Source of the DNA: Psoroptes ovis
Lineage: Eukaryota > Arthropoda > Arachnida > Sarcoptiformes > Psoroptidae
NCBI GenBank assembly: GCA_002943765.1
Contig: PQWQ01000003.1
Coordinates: 1,798,001-1,862,000 of the forward strand
Length of the DNA stretch: 64,000 bases
Direction of reading: 5' to 3'
Positions within the stretch are counted from its first letter, which is position 1. Every line of letters begins with the position of its first letter. The translations under genes and the position numbers were made by a program. The notes under the pieces were generated by a model, which was given only the letters and a program-made list of their open reading frames with translations, searched no databases and was not told the origin of the DNA. This document shows, piece by piece, positions 34,748-47,639 of the stretch.

Positions 34748-37700
34748 CCTGAGATGATCCAGAGTCAAAGTTAAATCCAAAATACAGATAAATTTGACTG
34801 ACAATTTTGTACGTAGTGTGATAAATTCAGAAAAATAATTAATAGAAATTATATTGGAATTAGAATTGATTATTAAACAATTTGAGTCAGTTGAATTGAC
34901 AAATGAAAGTTAAAGAGATGATAAATTAGTAATATAACGCACACACAGACACATAAGTCAAGATATAACATTATCACATAACATTTACTAATAAATCTCC
35001 TCAAATAAAAAAAATAATTTAAATCAATTCAGACGATATGATACAAATTATTGAAAGAAGCAAAAGTAGAAAATAAAACTTAAAAAGATTCAAAATTAAT
35101 GTCAAAATGTGTCCGTTTCTATGAGTGTATGTACGTGTCTAGTTAGTGAAAATCTTGAAGCCATTCGCCTGATGATGAACTTTGCTTGATCTGTGTGTGT
35201 GTGTGTGCGTGTGTATGTTTGTGAACATTATTTACCATTCATAATTAATGCGCAGAGTGTAACGTATTGATGTTCAATTTAGGAAAGAAGAAGATAAATG
35301 ATTTAATTGAAAATGAGAAGCGTTTCACATACGAACGACAAACTAATATTAGGTCAAACAGGGAGCATCATTTTATTTTGTTTTTTTAAATATTGAAATA
35401 TATTCATAATTCACAATATTCAGTGATACAATTATACATTCATATATTGATCAAATTCGCGATAAATGTCACAAATTTGTAATTTTATTTATTCATATTT
35501 GTTATTTGCTTGACGGTGGTTCGTAATAATTTTCAAATTTACAATGAATAAATTGAAACTAGTTTTTAAAATTTGAAAAAATTAAAGTAATTCCAAGATA
35601 ACAAAGATTTCGTAAAATTAATGATAATAAACATTACTCATTTCATAATTCACCCAAACAATTCAATGATTGATTAATCCTTTTGATAAATTTCAAAGAT
35701 ATTCAATATTTCTGGCCCATTATTTGGTGTTTTCACCATGTTTCAATGCACATTCATGGACCATGAGTAAATTTTTTAATCAATCTTCAATCTAATATCA
35801 GGGATGATTCGAGGTTTCAAGTTCAATTCAAAATATCGAAACATAAAATTTTTAATTAATTATTTTGATCACGAAATAATTATTCGAATTTTCGTTGTAA
35901 ATAGCCATGATAATTAATCTTGATCTTTAGTCCAAATCATCGTGGATTGAAAATCCGATTTCCCATGGATCCGATGGAGCATTTCATGACATTCATACAT
36001 TTCATTTTCGTCGATCGAAAAATCATTGCATCCGAATGAACACATCGATCATTGGCCGAATCCCTGCTAAATTGTATGATTCACGATTCTTTGACTGAAA
36101 AATTCAGTTTTTGAGTAGCTCATCATAATCATTGATTTATTGATTGCATTCAATGATTTAAAATATTTTGACACAGATAAAAATTCATTCGTTGCGAAAA
36201 ATCGCATAGTTTTATTATGTCATAGCCAAAGATTTCCAAACATTTCCTTGTGTATTATTAACCCTATGAATGAATGTGCAATATGGATTAACACTAATCT
36301 CAAAATTTTTAAACTTTTGATTGATTGAAATCAATTTAATTTTAATTTTTGAGAAATAAAACTGTTTCAAATCTAATCTTGATAAAAAAATGAAATAAAC
36401 GTTTGTAATTCTCACTTTGCACTCAAAATAATAATGATCATCATTATTATCAAATCATTATCAAGATAAACATATGCATTTTTAATTGAATTTTGAAAAA
36501 AGATAAACGTAAACAACAAACTTGAACAACCTAGACGATATAACATCTTTGGCCATTAACAACAACAACAACATATTTTGTTTTTGTGAAATCAAAAATT
36601 TAATCAATTAATGAACAAACACATTTACACAAACATTGATTTTAAATGATGGCAAATGTTCAAGATAAGACATCTGATAAATAAAACTAAAAAAAATAAA
36701 GAGAACAAACGATCATTCAAATTGAATCATCGATCAAACATTCAGATGTCAGAATTCTCAGCTGATCATTATCATCATTAATCCATTCATTCATTCATTA
36801 ATTTATGGCGGAGCCGCTTTTTTTCTCTTTCTCTCTTTCAATGTCATTTATCGTGTATTTTTCCATTTTCAATTTTTTTTTCAACGATTTACATAACCCG
36901 GATCTAATGATCAATGATCTTTGATTTGTCTTTTTTTTAATGAACACACAAATTGACTTTGACATTCATTCATTCAATGATAATTTAATTAATTCCAAGG
37001 AAAAATCTCACAAAAAAAATTTGGAGATAAAATTCTATGAAATGATCAAAAATTCAATTGACAGGTTCAAATTGTCATAAAATTTTTGTATTAATTTATA
37101 TAATTAATCAGTTAATAAACGAATAATTATTTAATAATTAATTAATTTCATAGAATTCCACAAAGGATTATATCTGTCAAACTGTGATTTGTACTCCCGG
37201 TACAATGAATATTGCAAAATATATCGATCAATCAATCAATAGATCATAGATAACAATAAATGAATCAATCAATAATTTATGATTAGATATTTTCTTGGAA
37301 CAATCATTGTTATTATTATCTATGAACAATCGTCTGAATTTGAAAATAGATTGAAAAAAAAAATAATTCAAAAAAATAATTGAAATGGTACGAATAGAAA
37401 TTGTACGAATCACAGCCAATCATTATGGGAAAAACCATATTGAAACATTCAAATTGAAAAATTTGATGAAATTTTAGACATATAGAAATTGTTATCAGTA
37501 TTATTATCATCGATATTGTTTTGTTTCTCAAACATTTCATCATTTCACATCAAATATTGAATTGAAAATAGATTGAATTGATTGAAATTCTTGGATATAT
37601 ATCGAAATTTTTTTTCCATGAAAAAACAAAGACATTGAACAAGAATTACCAAGAAAGAAAAAGACAGAATTGTTCCATAGACATTTTGAAATTTGTAGTT

Positions 37701-39632
37701 GTATCATCTATTCATTTATTTATATATTTATTTTTACCATGTTTCACCATATTGCACCATGACGTCATCCGATTTTCATCCAATTCTTTGCTGCTGTCTA
37801 TTGTTAGTGTTGTTTTGCGATCGGAATCCTTGACTCAATTTTCAATTTTTTGTTATTTGTTTGGTTCGAAAAAATTAACGATAAATTTTCATTTTTTTTC
37901 CTCTGAGAAAAAATAGAAAATAATTCAATTCATTGTGATTGAATTATTATCGTTATCATTATCATTGTTAGCATAGAAGCAGCAATATCAATTGGTTAAT
38001 GGAAAAGTAAATGAAATAATGGAAAATTGTTTGATGGAAATTTTTCGAAATGGAACCACGAAACACACGATTATATATCAATGTAAATATGAGTGTTGGT
38101 TCCATAAGTGGAAAAAAAGGAGAATCAAATTTCTAGTTTGAATTTCATAGAAAACAAATTCTCATAATCCGGTTACAAATTTCAAAAGATTTATTCTAAA
38201 ATTCTTTGGTTTGTTTATTTACATTTTATACTTCTACTTTCATTCAATTTTTTTTGAATTAGTTTGACAATATAAAGAATATCGAATGATATTATATATA
38301 ATTGGTATTGGCATTGCAGGAGAAATGGCAATTGTCAACTGGAACTAAACAAAAAAAATGAGAAAGTTTTTTAAAATTCAATTGAATTTAATAAAGAATT
38401 ACTGAGAAGATAAAACCATCATATATGATTCTGGTACGCATTGATTCAATCAGCTACTACTTCTACCAAAAAATGATGAGGTAATGCTGAGACTATTCAA
38501 TATTTTTTAACGATTCTGAATCATATTCAAGAACATTGAAGAATATATAATGGAACACTGAGAATTTGACGATAAAAAACGCTGAACGCAAGCACAAGTT
38601 CAATCTTCGTTTCTGTTATACAACGAAGAACATCAATAAATTTAAATACAATCCGAGCATATATAGTTGAGGAAAACATTTGACACAAGAGTCCGTGAAA
38701 ATGTAAAATATAAATAAAAAACATAGAATGGAAAAAAAATATAGAAACATCCGACCGATACGACCATGATGATGGTACATGAATTCATTCATTTATTTTT
38801 TTCTGGTTATTTTTTTTTCCAAGTGAATAAATGAATCAAACGATATATGATTATGATTATTATTAATATTTTTATCAACATTGAGTCATGAAAATTTTCA
38901 ATGAGATTCTTTGAAAAAATAATCTGAAACAATACCAACACCAGCTTCAACAACAACAATAATAAGAAACAAATAAAGAGATTAATAAGATTTCATTATT
39001 TTCTTCGAAAAATTCAATTTTCAATTTGAATGTACTAGATTTGATTTTGTTTTTGTTGTTGTTGTTTTTATTTATGAGATTGTGTTTATTGAATTTTATT
39101 GTTTGTAAATTTCCATCATAAAATTTCAATTAAGATTCAAATTTCGGTGAAATTTTTACGGTGCCGAAAAAAAATTCAATTTCAATTTTGAATAATTTAT
39201 GAAAAAAATAAGAAAATAAATAAATGAATAAACAAACAAAAACATTTTAATTTTAAATCAAAATAAACAATTTGAATTTGAATGACAATTTTTAAATTAA
39301 TGTTGACATTTGAATGATTTGAAGTGATTTGAAAAAAATTCGATGAATTCATTAATTTCAATTTATCGTTTTCGATTGATGTCTAAATTAATTATGATTA
39401 TAATTACAGTGTTTTTAGTGATTGATATATGAGCATTTTTTGAAATTTTGTTTCTGTTTTCAATCATCATTATCTGATTATAAACATTTGAAAATATTTC
39501 GAGCAATTATAAAAAATTGATCAATTTTATATGATAATATGTATCAATATTCAAATGAACTGTCATCGATATTATCCATTATAATAGTAAATCAATTTAT
39601 GATTAGTTTAAATAATATCATTTTCAATTACT
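34748..39632. other. Intergenic region, no gene recognised
   Basis: About 4.9 kb of AT-rich sequence with scattered ATC/ATG repeats and a GT run near 35191-35215. Open frames such as 36140-36328, 37228-37419, 37578-37916 and 38527-38724 are rich in Phe/Ile/Lys/Asn and show no motif. The last few hundred bases presumably hold the stoned promoter and 5' UTR. Confidence 0.6.
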
Positions 39633-40622
39633 ATGAACTATTTGAAGAAAAAAATTAATAAAGCCGTTGGCAATCCTAAACGAAAAAATGATGATGATGA
39701 TTTTGATAATTATGTGCCTGAAGTACCACCACATCCATCAACATTGACAGGAAATAAGAATAATAATTTTGAAACAAATTTTGCTGATTTTAATTCAATA
39801 AAAAATAATAATAATACAATTGATATCGATCCATTAACAATATTAAAACAACAAACTGAACAATCGGAACAACAAGAATTATCATTAGAAGAATTAAAAA
39901 TTAAAGAAGAAAAATATCGTCAAGAAGAACGAGAAAGATTACGACAACAAGAAGAAAGTAAAAAAGATCGTGAAGAGTGGAAATACTTTCTATCATTAAC
40001 AGCTAAAGTTGACCAAATTACAACGAAAACACAAACTGTATTAGAAAAGTTACAAACAGAATCAGCCGTCAAAGAGATTAGTAAATTTGAAGATCCAACT
40101 TTTGAGGATCAATTTGATGAAACAGCACCGAAATCACCGGGAGCTTGGGCTGCATTCGATGATACTGCTGATTACAATCCATCAGATCCAATATTTCAAT
40201 ATCCGAAATCAGGTATTTTCAATTAACTTCACACAAGTTATTTCATCGATTCATTATTTTTCATAGACAAAACTGAATCAACAGAAAAATCTTCCGATAA
40301 CAAAGAAAATAAAAAAGAAATAGACGAAGCTACGAAAAAAATCGCACAAGAATTAATTGAAGATTTTGGTTTTACCAATTTAGCACCAGGCATATCATCA
40401 GTTATTGCTGATACAGAAAAAGATAAACCATTAATTAATGTTGAAGAATCAACTATTGATCCATTTGATACATCATACATTGATATTGAAGCAATAAAAA
40501 GTGGTGAATCAATTTCAAAAGTATCATTAATAAAAGATATTGATGTGGATGAAATTGATCCATTTGATACTAGTTATATTGAATCAACAATACAAAAAGA
40601 TTTAACTATTACTGATAAATAA
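39633..40622 (+). CDS. stnA: Stoned-A (first cistron of the stoned locus)
   Basis: An adaptor-type protein of synaptic vesicle recycling. Exons 39633-40212 and 40267-40622 (54-bp intron, GTATTT/CATAG), 311 aa. Seen: a basic N-terminus (MNYLKKKINKAVGNPKRKND), an acidic/Asn region, a charged coiled coil (about residues 90-135) ending in WKYFLSLTAKVDQITTKTQ, the block APKSPGAWAAFDD, and two copies of DPFDTSYI near the C-terminus. DPF motifs bind the AP-2 alpha ear and are typical of Drosophila Stoned-A. It is much shorter than Drosophila Stoned-A as I recall it. There is no internal in-frame Met in the whole protein. The next gene downstream is stoned-B, 51 nt away, as in the Drosophila dicistronic transcript. 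Confidence 0.88.
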
Positions 40623-40673
40623 TTTATCAAAAATTTAATCGACAAATATTTGAAATTTTATCAACAAAACAAA
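40623..40673 (+). other. Intercistronic spacer stoned-A / stoned-B
   Basis: 51 nt between the TAA of stoned-A and the ATG of stoned-B. It contains no ATG and no splice-acceptor-like sequence. It is open in the stoned frame (17 sense codons), so stoned-A and stoned-B are in the same frame separated by a single stop. A promoter or IRES cannot be judged from sequence. Confidence 0.75.
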
Positions 40674-43600
40674 ATGTCGAATCCATTTTTAGTAGATCTA
40701 GAAGAAAGTTATACGCCATATTCTGGTTCTGGTACACAAACACCATATTCAGGTAAAAATTAGCAAACAAAATTAAATATTAATAAATTTTAATTGATCT
40801 CATCAATATTTTAAATTTCGATAGTCGGAACCAGAACACCTAAAAGGCGCAATTCAACAAATCCATTTGAAATATTATCACCAGAAAATGAAGAAATTCA
40901 ATTTTTAAATGATGAAACATCTACTACGAATAACACAACGAATTTTGCTAGTGCCATCGCTGATATGTCAGCAGATTTTTTCGAAAGTATAAATAAACCG
41001 TCAAATTCAAATCTAGATGAACAACAACAAAATAGTAGAAAAATGTCTGATGGCAATAATAGACCGAGTACAGTAAAAACAGTGACGAATTTCGATACAA
41101 CGAATGAAAATATTTTTGATCCTTTTCAAACAATTAATGATGATGATCCTAATTTCTCATCAAAAAGATCTTCAATCGAACAAAATCAACAGCAACAAAA
41201 ATCGAAAACAAATAATGATGATGATGATGATGTGAAAAAAATTTCGAAAGCAAAAGAACTATTCAATTCTTCAATCAATGAAATCGAATTCCTGACTAAT
41301 CAGGTTGATAATAATAATAATAACAATGATCATAATGATGATGATAATTCACCAATAAGTCCAGCCGATTTATTGATGGCACCTAAGAAAATTGAGCCAT
41401 ATTCATCTGCCGATGTATCAGATATATCTGATGTATCGCCCAGTAATATTGTTGAAAATGATGTTCGCAGTGCCTTTGATGCATTTACAGGTAATTGTTT
41501 TTCGAAAATTTAAAAATCAATAATATTGTATTTGCACATCTTTTTTTCCATTATCAAGCAATCGATGATGAAACGATGAATAAAAACGCTGAAAATGATG
41601 ATGATGAGGACAAATTTGAACCAATATCATCATCAGAAATTTTATTAGAACGCGTTTCAAATACTAAAGGCAAACATGATAACGATGATTATGAAGATAA
41701 TGATGATTTAATCATCAAAGATTCAGGTGATAAACACCACCAAAACTCCAATGAGCATGCTAAACGTAGTTCATCCCATTTTGATCCATTTACCACTGTA
41801 TTTGTTGATTCACCAATCACTTCTTATATTGAAGAAAGTGGAGATAATGATGATGAAATTGTTTCAAATACAGCAATAGATACAGATGTGACTGCTACAA
41901 CAACAACAATAAATACAGAGCAAAAAATTAAATCAGTAAGTTTACAAATAAAAATTAAAGAGAAATTTAAGTAAATTGATTGTATCTTTTTTGAATAGAA
42001 AATAATCGGCCTTGATAAAAACATTGACCGAAGTGATAGCCTTGATTTAAATTATGTTGGCCAACCAAATATCAATGCTATAGGAATAATTAATGATGCT
42101 TTTAATGATGAACAAGAAAACATTGATCATTCTGAAATTAAAGATGAACAAAATGATGCGCAGACGACCATTAATAAAAAATTATCGATCGATGTTGCTG
42201 AAGTTCAAATAGAAAATTTACAACCAAATTCTTTAAGAGAATTAGTGGATAATGAAATTGATAATCAAAAAACAAATGATGATAACAATTTAGAATCGAA
42301 AGATCCGTTCGATACTAGTCAATTTGATTCAAAAGCTTTTGAAGCGTTTGAATCACGTTTTGAAGCAACCGATGAAAAAAGTGAAAAAATTGTTCGTATA
42401 AACGATGATCCATTTGCATCACCATACAAGACAGCAAAAATTAATACTGAACAAGATGATAAAGAAGGTTTTGATACATTCGAGCCATTCATGCCTAAAC
42501 AACCTGAAAACACACCATATAAAGTGGCGAAAAAACCTAGAAAGAAAAGAGATTCATTTGAAGATGCTGATTCTTTTGACGACGAAAATGACGATGATGA
42601 TGATGAACCAGAAGAAAGTTTCAAAATTGTTATAAGAGCAAAAAATGCTGTTGCTAATCAATCTGAAACTAATTCAAATCTAGGTAAAAGTAATCAATCT
42701 TTCAAACTAGATTAATTTTAATGCTGTCATTTTATCGTTCTAAAATAGCATTACCGTTGTTACCGCCGCCACCCAAATCACCTAAACGTCTTCCTAAGTC
42801 CGGTACAGATGTCGAGCAAGGTGAAGAGAATGTTTGTGAAGAAGATTTAATATTAACGGGTTATCGTGGATCATCAGCGATGAAACCGAAAAAGACGGCA
42901 AAAAGTTTTATTGATGAAGAATTTGAAAGATTTTTTGCCAATTCAGAAAATCGTGTAGGATCCGAAACAGCCGACACGACAACAACAGAAGAGCCAGAAT
43001 GGCCGACCGCATTTGGTGATGCCGCTTCCAAACAGCAGCGTACTGTAACTGGCACCGATTCTCCAGCATCACCCCAGACCCCACTCTACGATGAAGATAC
43101 TTCACAACCATTAGAAGATTTTCCACCACCTTATCTTGGAGAGGGCTGGGAAATGATGCTAAGACATCCAGCCAAAAAGAAATTGACAGCCAATCGATAT
43201 TGGAAAAAGATATTCGTTGTTTTTATACAGGAAACTTGTGTATTACAGTTATATAATAAAAAAGGTGATGCTCAACCATTCCAGGAATTGCCCTTACAAG
43301 CATCTTATTCGCTATCAGAAATATCGCCACAGCAATATGATCAATTTGGAAAAATATTCACTGTGAAGGTTCAGTATATATTTTATCGAGAACGTGTTGG
43401 TGTTAGACCAGGACAAATAGCAAAAGTAATGCAAGGACAAATACAATCAATGGGTGATTTCGCAAAACTTGGAATGCCAGTTGAACATTCACCACAAATC
43501 AGTGAATTATTGAAATTAGGAACATTAGAATATAATGACATTAAAGAATTTGTGACTGTTGTTGAGGAATCAATGTTTCGTATGACTATTCATCGTGATC

Positions 43601-44885
43601 GCGCGTTAACTTATCGTACCGAAGAGATTCAATGTTGTGTACAAGATGAATGCTATGTTGAACAAAATAAAATGGGTATTGTTGAAAAACAATTAGCACG
43701 TGTTAGAATATTTTTTCTTGTATTTTTAAATGGTATGTTCATTTAAGAACATTTTAATTGTAAGTTTCGATGATAATGACTATTCTCTATTTGAAACTTG
43801 CTAGGAATACCCGTGATCGAAGTTGGTATCAATGATTTACGACGACAAGGTAAAGAAGTGGTTGGACGTCATGATATATTGCCAGTAGTAACAGAAGAAT
43901 GGATTCGCGTAGAACGTCAAGAATTTCATGCATGTGTACAAGATCAATATTTTGAAACTGAACAAATAATTCGTCTAATACCGCCGGATGCATGTCAATT
44001 TGAAATGATGAGATTTCGCATCCGTCCTCCGAAAAATCGTGAACTTCCATTACAGGTTAGCGCTTACATGAATATAACACCATCACGAATGGAGCTCAAA
44101 TGCGATGTACTTGTTCCTGGTTGTATATCAAGAAAACATGGACAAATACCATGTGAAGATATTGCGATACGTTTTCATATACCGGAATGCTGGGTTTATT
44201 TTTTTCGAGTTGAAAAACATTTTCGTTATGGTGCCGTTCATTCTACTAATAGGCGTTCAGGAAAACTCAAGGTAATTAGTCAAAGTAGTAATTTTATGAG
44301 GAATTATGATTAATTTTGATTGTTGGAATAGGGATTAGATCGAATCCTTGGAACAGCAACAAATCCTGAACCACAATTGATCGAAGTTACAGCTGGTTTA
44401 GCAAAATATGAACATGCATATCATTCGATTGTATGGCGTATTCCTAAATTGCCTAAAGATGGTCAAGGTCTGTTTTGCAAAAAAAATTTGGTTGAAAAAA
44501 GAATCTAATTTTTTTTTGTCTAAAATTAATAGGAGCTTATACACAACAATTAATGTTAGTCCGGTTACCATTATCATCATTTGATCGTATACCGGAAACA
44601 TTCTATGATTTTGTTCATGTTGAATTTCGTATGCCTTCGACAACAGTATCGCATACAACTTTACGTTCAATATCGGTGAATTGTGAAACACCACCAGAAA
44701 AATTTGTTCGTTATGTTGCAAAATATGAATATAAAATCGGTCTCAACATTACATATGATGAAACGAAACCAGAGCCAGAATATTTACGTGTAACAGCATT
44801 AAACAATGGAACAGTTAAAAATAATGATAATGATGAAGAACATAGTAGTGAGGAAGAGCGGCCAGATATTGAAGATAATGATTAG
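40674..44885 (+). CDS. stnB: Stoned-B (stonin, mu-homology endocytic adaptor)
   Basis: An endocytic adaptor that links synaptotagmin to AP-2/EH-domain proteins during synaptic vesicle retrieval. Exons: 40674-40752, 40825-41490, 41559-41935, 41999-42683, 42749-43732, 43805-44271, 44332-44467, 44533-44885. All junctions are GT/AG with consistent phase; 1248 aa, close to Drosophila Stoned-B. The long acidic, unstructured N-terminus has EH-binding NPF motifs (SNPFL at the start, TNPFEI near 38) and several DPF motifs. The stonin homology domain begins near residue 711 (SPQTPLYDEDTSQPLEDFP) and includes QYDQFGKIFTVKVQYIFY. The mu-homology domain follows (about 870-1215) with DLRRQGKEVVGRHDI, RIRPPKNRELPLQ, IPECWVYFFRVEKHFRYG and TVSHTTLRSISV. 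The C-terminus is acidic. Identification is very secure. Confidence 0.96.
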
Positions 44886-45808
44886 ATATATGATTTAGCA
44901 CAGAATCGGTTACAATTGCAAATACATTTCAAAACCAAAGAATCAACAATAATAATTATATGGATCAATAATTATCAAAAACACTATAGTTTTGAAACAT
45001 TTTATTTTTCTAAAACAAAAACCTATTCAACTCCGAATGGTAAAATCATTTAATGATATAGAAAATCATTGAAAAATTGATAATAATAATACAAATCATC
45101 ATCATGTAACTTTATCATAATCATTACCATCATCCATCATTATCATTCATCATAATCATAAGTATTCGATTCAATTCAAATCAATGATACAAAAAATTTT
45201 CAGACCAAAGCTATACATCAACGAAACTAAATCTTTGATACTTAGATAAGTTTGAAAATAGAATTTCTGTTCAATCAAAAACACAAACAAATAATTATTA
45301 TTCACGTTGATCATTCACGATGTCATTCGCGAACTTTAAACTTTGAACAATTTTGTTTTTTGACCATAAATAACTATGTGTGTATTTGTTCGTGTGTGTG
45401 CATATTGATTTTTCTTTTTTGAACTCATAGTTGTTAATAATTTATTATCATTTATTCATACACAAAACATTTTGAATCACATTCATCCATATCTGAATTT
45501 CATTCTTTCATTCATTCTTAAAATTTTTGTCTCTGTGTTTCGTGCTCGTTTCAATTTTTCCTTTGATTTTGATCTCTTTTTTCTTTGGCAATATTTGAAT
45601 GATATATAATGATAATGAATAAAAACATAAATTATAGAATTCAAGAAATAAATATGATTTGTATTGTATTTTTGGGTGTTTTTGCCACTTGATTGGCGAG
45701 TCTTTGAATTAAATTATAACAAAATAGATTTGAATAAATCAAAGATTTTCCAGTATAAATTCAATTAAATTTTAAAGGAGTTGAATTTGTCGGAATTCGC
45801 TCAAAATT
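44886..45808. other. 3' flank of stoned-B
   Basis: AT-rich sequence containing the stoned 3' UTR and the 5' flank of the small gene at 45809. No motif-bearing open frame was seen. Confidence 0.6.
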
Positions 45809-46270
45809 ATGGCCACAAAAAATTTTGATAAACTGCAACAACCAAATCAAGCTAATCAAAATACACCGATAATAATGCAACGATATTATCAATTGGAAAA
45901 GCTACGTAAAGCTAAAACTGAAGATTGTAAACAAGCTATTCCATCATCGGCACCATGGACAATAATCAATAGCAATCAACAACAACAAGATTCCAAACAA
46001 ATGAATGAATTACAAAAAATACAAATTGATCAACAACAGCAGCAACAACAATTGCATGCATTTGTTTTGAATAAAGAAATTTTACTAAAACATCGACCAC
46101 CACCTACATCCACCAAATACAATGAAAAACAAAATTATCATCACATTTTGATACCAAAACAGCGACATTTTTTCAAAATATTACACGATAAGGATGGCGA
46201 TGAAAACAATGGACATAACACTCATCGGTGGTTGAATTGTTGTTTTTGCTGTCTTTGTACTTGTTTTTGA
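45809..46270 (+). CDS. Small hypothetical protein with C-terminal Cys cluster
   Basis: 153 aa, single exon, ATG at 45809, stop at 46268-46270, with a poly(A) signal (AATAAATAAAA) about 70 bp downstream. I do not recognise it. The N-terminus is polar, with IIMQRYYQLEKLRKAKTED and SSAPWTII, followed by two Gln tracts. The last 15 residues are HRWLNCCFCCLCTCF, a dense Cys/aromatic tail that looks like an S-palmitoylated membrane anchor; the alternative is a metal-binding tail. There is no signal peptide. The gene is convergent with the LPMO gene, whose stop is 101 bp further on. The ordered ending and poly(A) signal support it as real, but no homology supports it. Confidence 0.5.
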   Translation: MATKNFDKLQQPNQANQNTPIIMQRYYQLEKLRKAKTEDCKQAIPSSAPWTIINSNQQQQDSKQMNELQKIQIDQQQQQQQLHAFVLNKEILLKHRPPPTSTKYNEKQNYHHILIPKQRHFFKILHDKDGDENNGHNTHRWLNCCFCCLCTCF

Positions 46271-46370
46271 AAATTTTCAGAAAATCAATTGGAATTTGTA
46301 TTAAATCATCTATTCAAAGTGTTTAATATTTTGGTTAATAAATAAAATGTAAAATTAGATTCATTTAATT

Positions 46371-46469
46371 TTAATCTCTATAGAATCTTGGATTTATATT
46401 TTCTGTTGTTTCTGGCAATTCTGTGGTTGTCAAATCTTTAAAATATTCATCACTGATTGGTGTTGTTGA

Positions 46470-46507
<38 letters not shown>

Positions 46508-47639
46508 TATGAGTATGATGTTGGAGTTTATTGTTTGAATGAACATCATGATCATGATGGTGGTTTTGATGTCCAGGCCATTTAATACGATGACGTGTAA
46601 TGAAATTATCTTTTGGTATTTCATTGCTTATAACCATACGATCAAAACCATTAACAACTGATGGCGGTGGCTCATAATTGAGACCACGAATACCAGATTC
46701 ATGACCGACAACAATATCGGCACAATTACGATATGTTTCTTGTGGTCCACAGCCTACTGCTTGCCGTCCATTGGAACATGTTCCCCAGTTGTTTGCTAAA
46801 CATGATATACGAGAAAAGAAATCGAATTTTAATTAGTTTGAAAACAAATAAAAGCGCGCCAAATATTTTTTAAATTTTAAAAATTCGAATACATTGTTAA
46901 TGAACGGATCCTTATTGTCATGTCAAACGAAAGAAAAATAAAAACATTTGAATCTATTTTTGTCACCAATTTGATTTTAGTTCAAGATATTTACGGCAAA
47001 ATATTGATCATAATCTTAAGAAAAAGGTAAGAAAATTTAAAAAATATAATCTAAAATTACCTGATTTCCAATGCCATCTAAACACACAATATTTGCAATT
47101 CAGATCACGTGGTAATGAAACAGGCATCGAAAATAGTCCTTTTCGATGTTCACGCAATTTATATTTTTCACTACCATTAACTTTCAATGGTATGAAACAA
47201 TCTTCAGTTTCAGGTTTTTCATAATCATCTCGTGGACATATACTGAATTCAAATGTTCCCATATGATTGGCAACTAAATCGATGATGACATCAATTTGTG
47301 AGCCAGGGCTATAGTGTCTAACAGTAATATTATTGGCAAATCTGCCACCTGTTTCATATGGTCTTGGTGGAGGTATTGAATATGAATCGCCGCATATTCC
47401 ACATTTTCCTTTATTCTTTCTCCATTGATCCTGTTTGATTTTTTAATGAATAATTAATGGACTTTGAATGTGAATCTACTTACCATTATACCGCCGCAAA
47501 ATAATTCACTATCATCATAGTCTGGTTTGGTATTGAAACCAGCTCTCCACATTGAATTTCTTGCTGGGGGTTCCAACATACGACCATGTTGTTGAGATCG
47601 TTCAATAATCGCTATTAATATAAAAATTTGGACCAACAT
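46371..47639 (-). CDS. Secreted AA15-type lytic polysaccharide monooxygenase
   Basis: A copper enzyme that oxidatively cleaves chitin (or cellulose) outside the cell. Exons 47639-47484, 47430-47061, 46795-46371; 316 aa. A GTG nine bases upstream is in frame, but the ATG at 47639 is the start. The signal peptide (MLVQIFILIAIIERSQQ) is followed directly by HGRMLEPPARNSMWR, placing His at mature position 1 as the histidine brace requires. The second brace His is in LVANHMGTF (mature 91) and the probable axial Tyr is in QETYRNCADI (mature 180); I recall His1/His91/Tyr184 for a firebrat AA15. Paired cysteines (CGICG, CKYC, GTC, GCG) fit the family. The C-terminus beyond the catalytic domain is His-rich, then an 11-Asp tract, then Thr/Pro/Glu-rich, with no chitin-binding module. 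Likely roles are cuticle turnover or digestion. Confidence 0.9.
46469..46507 (+). repeat. (ATC)n microsatellite inside LPMO coding sequence
   Basis: About 13 ATC units encoding the Asp tract of the LPMO tail; likely length-polymorphic in steps of one residue. Confidence 0.85.
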
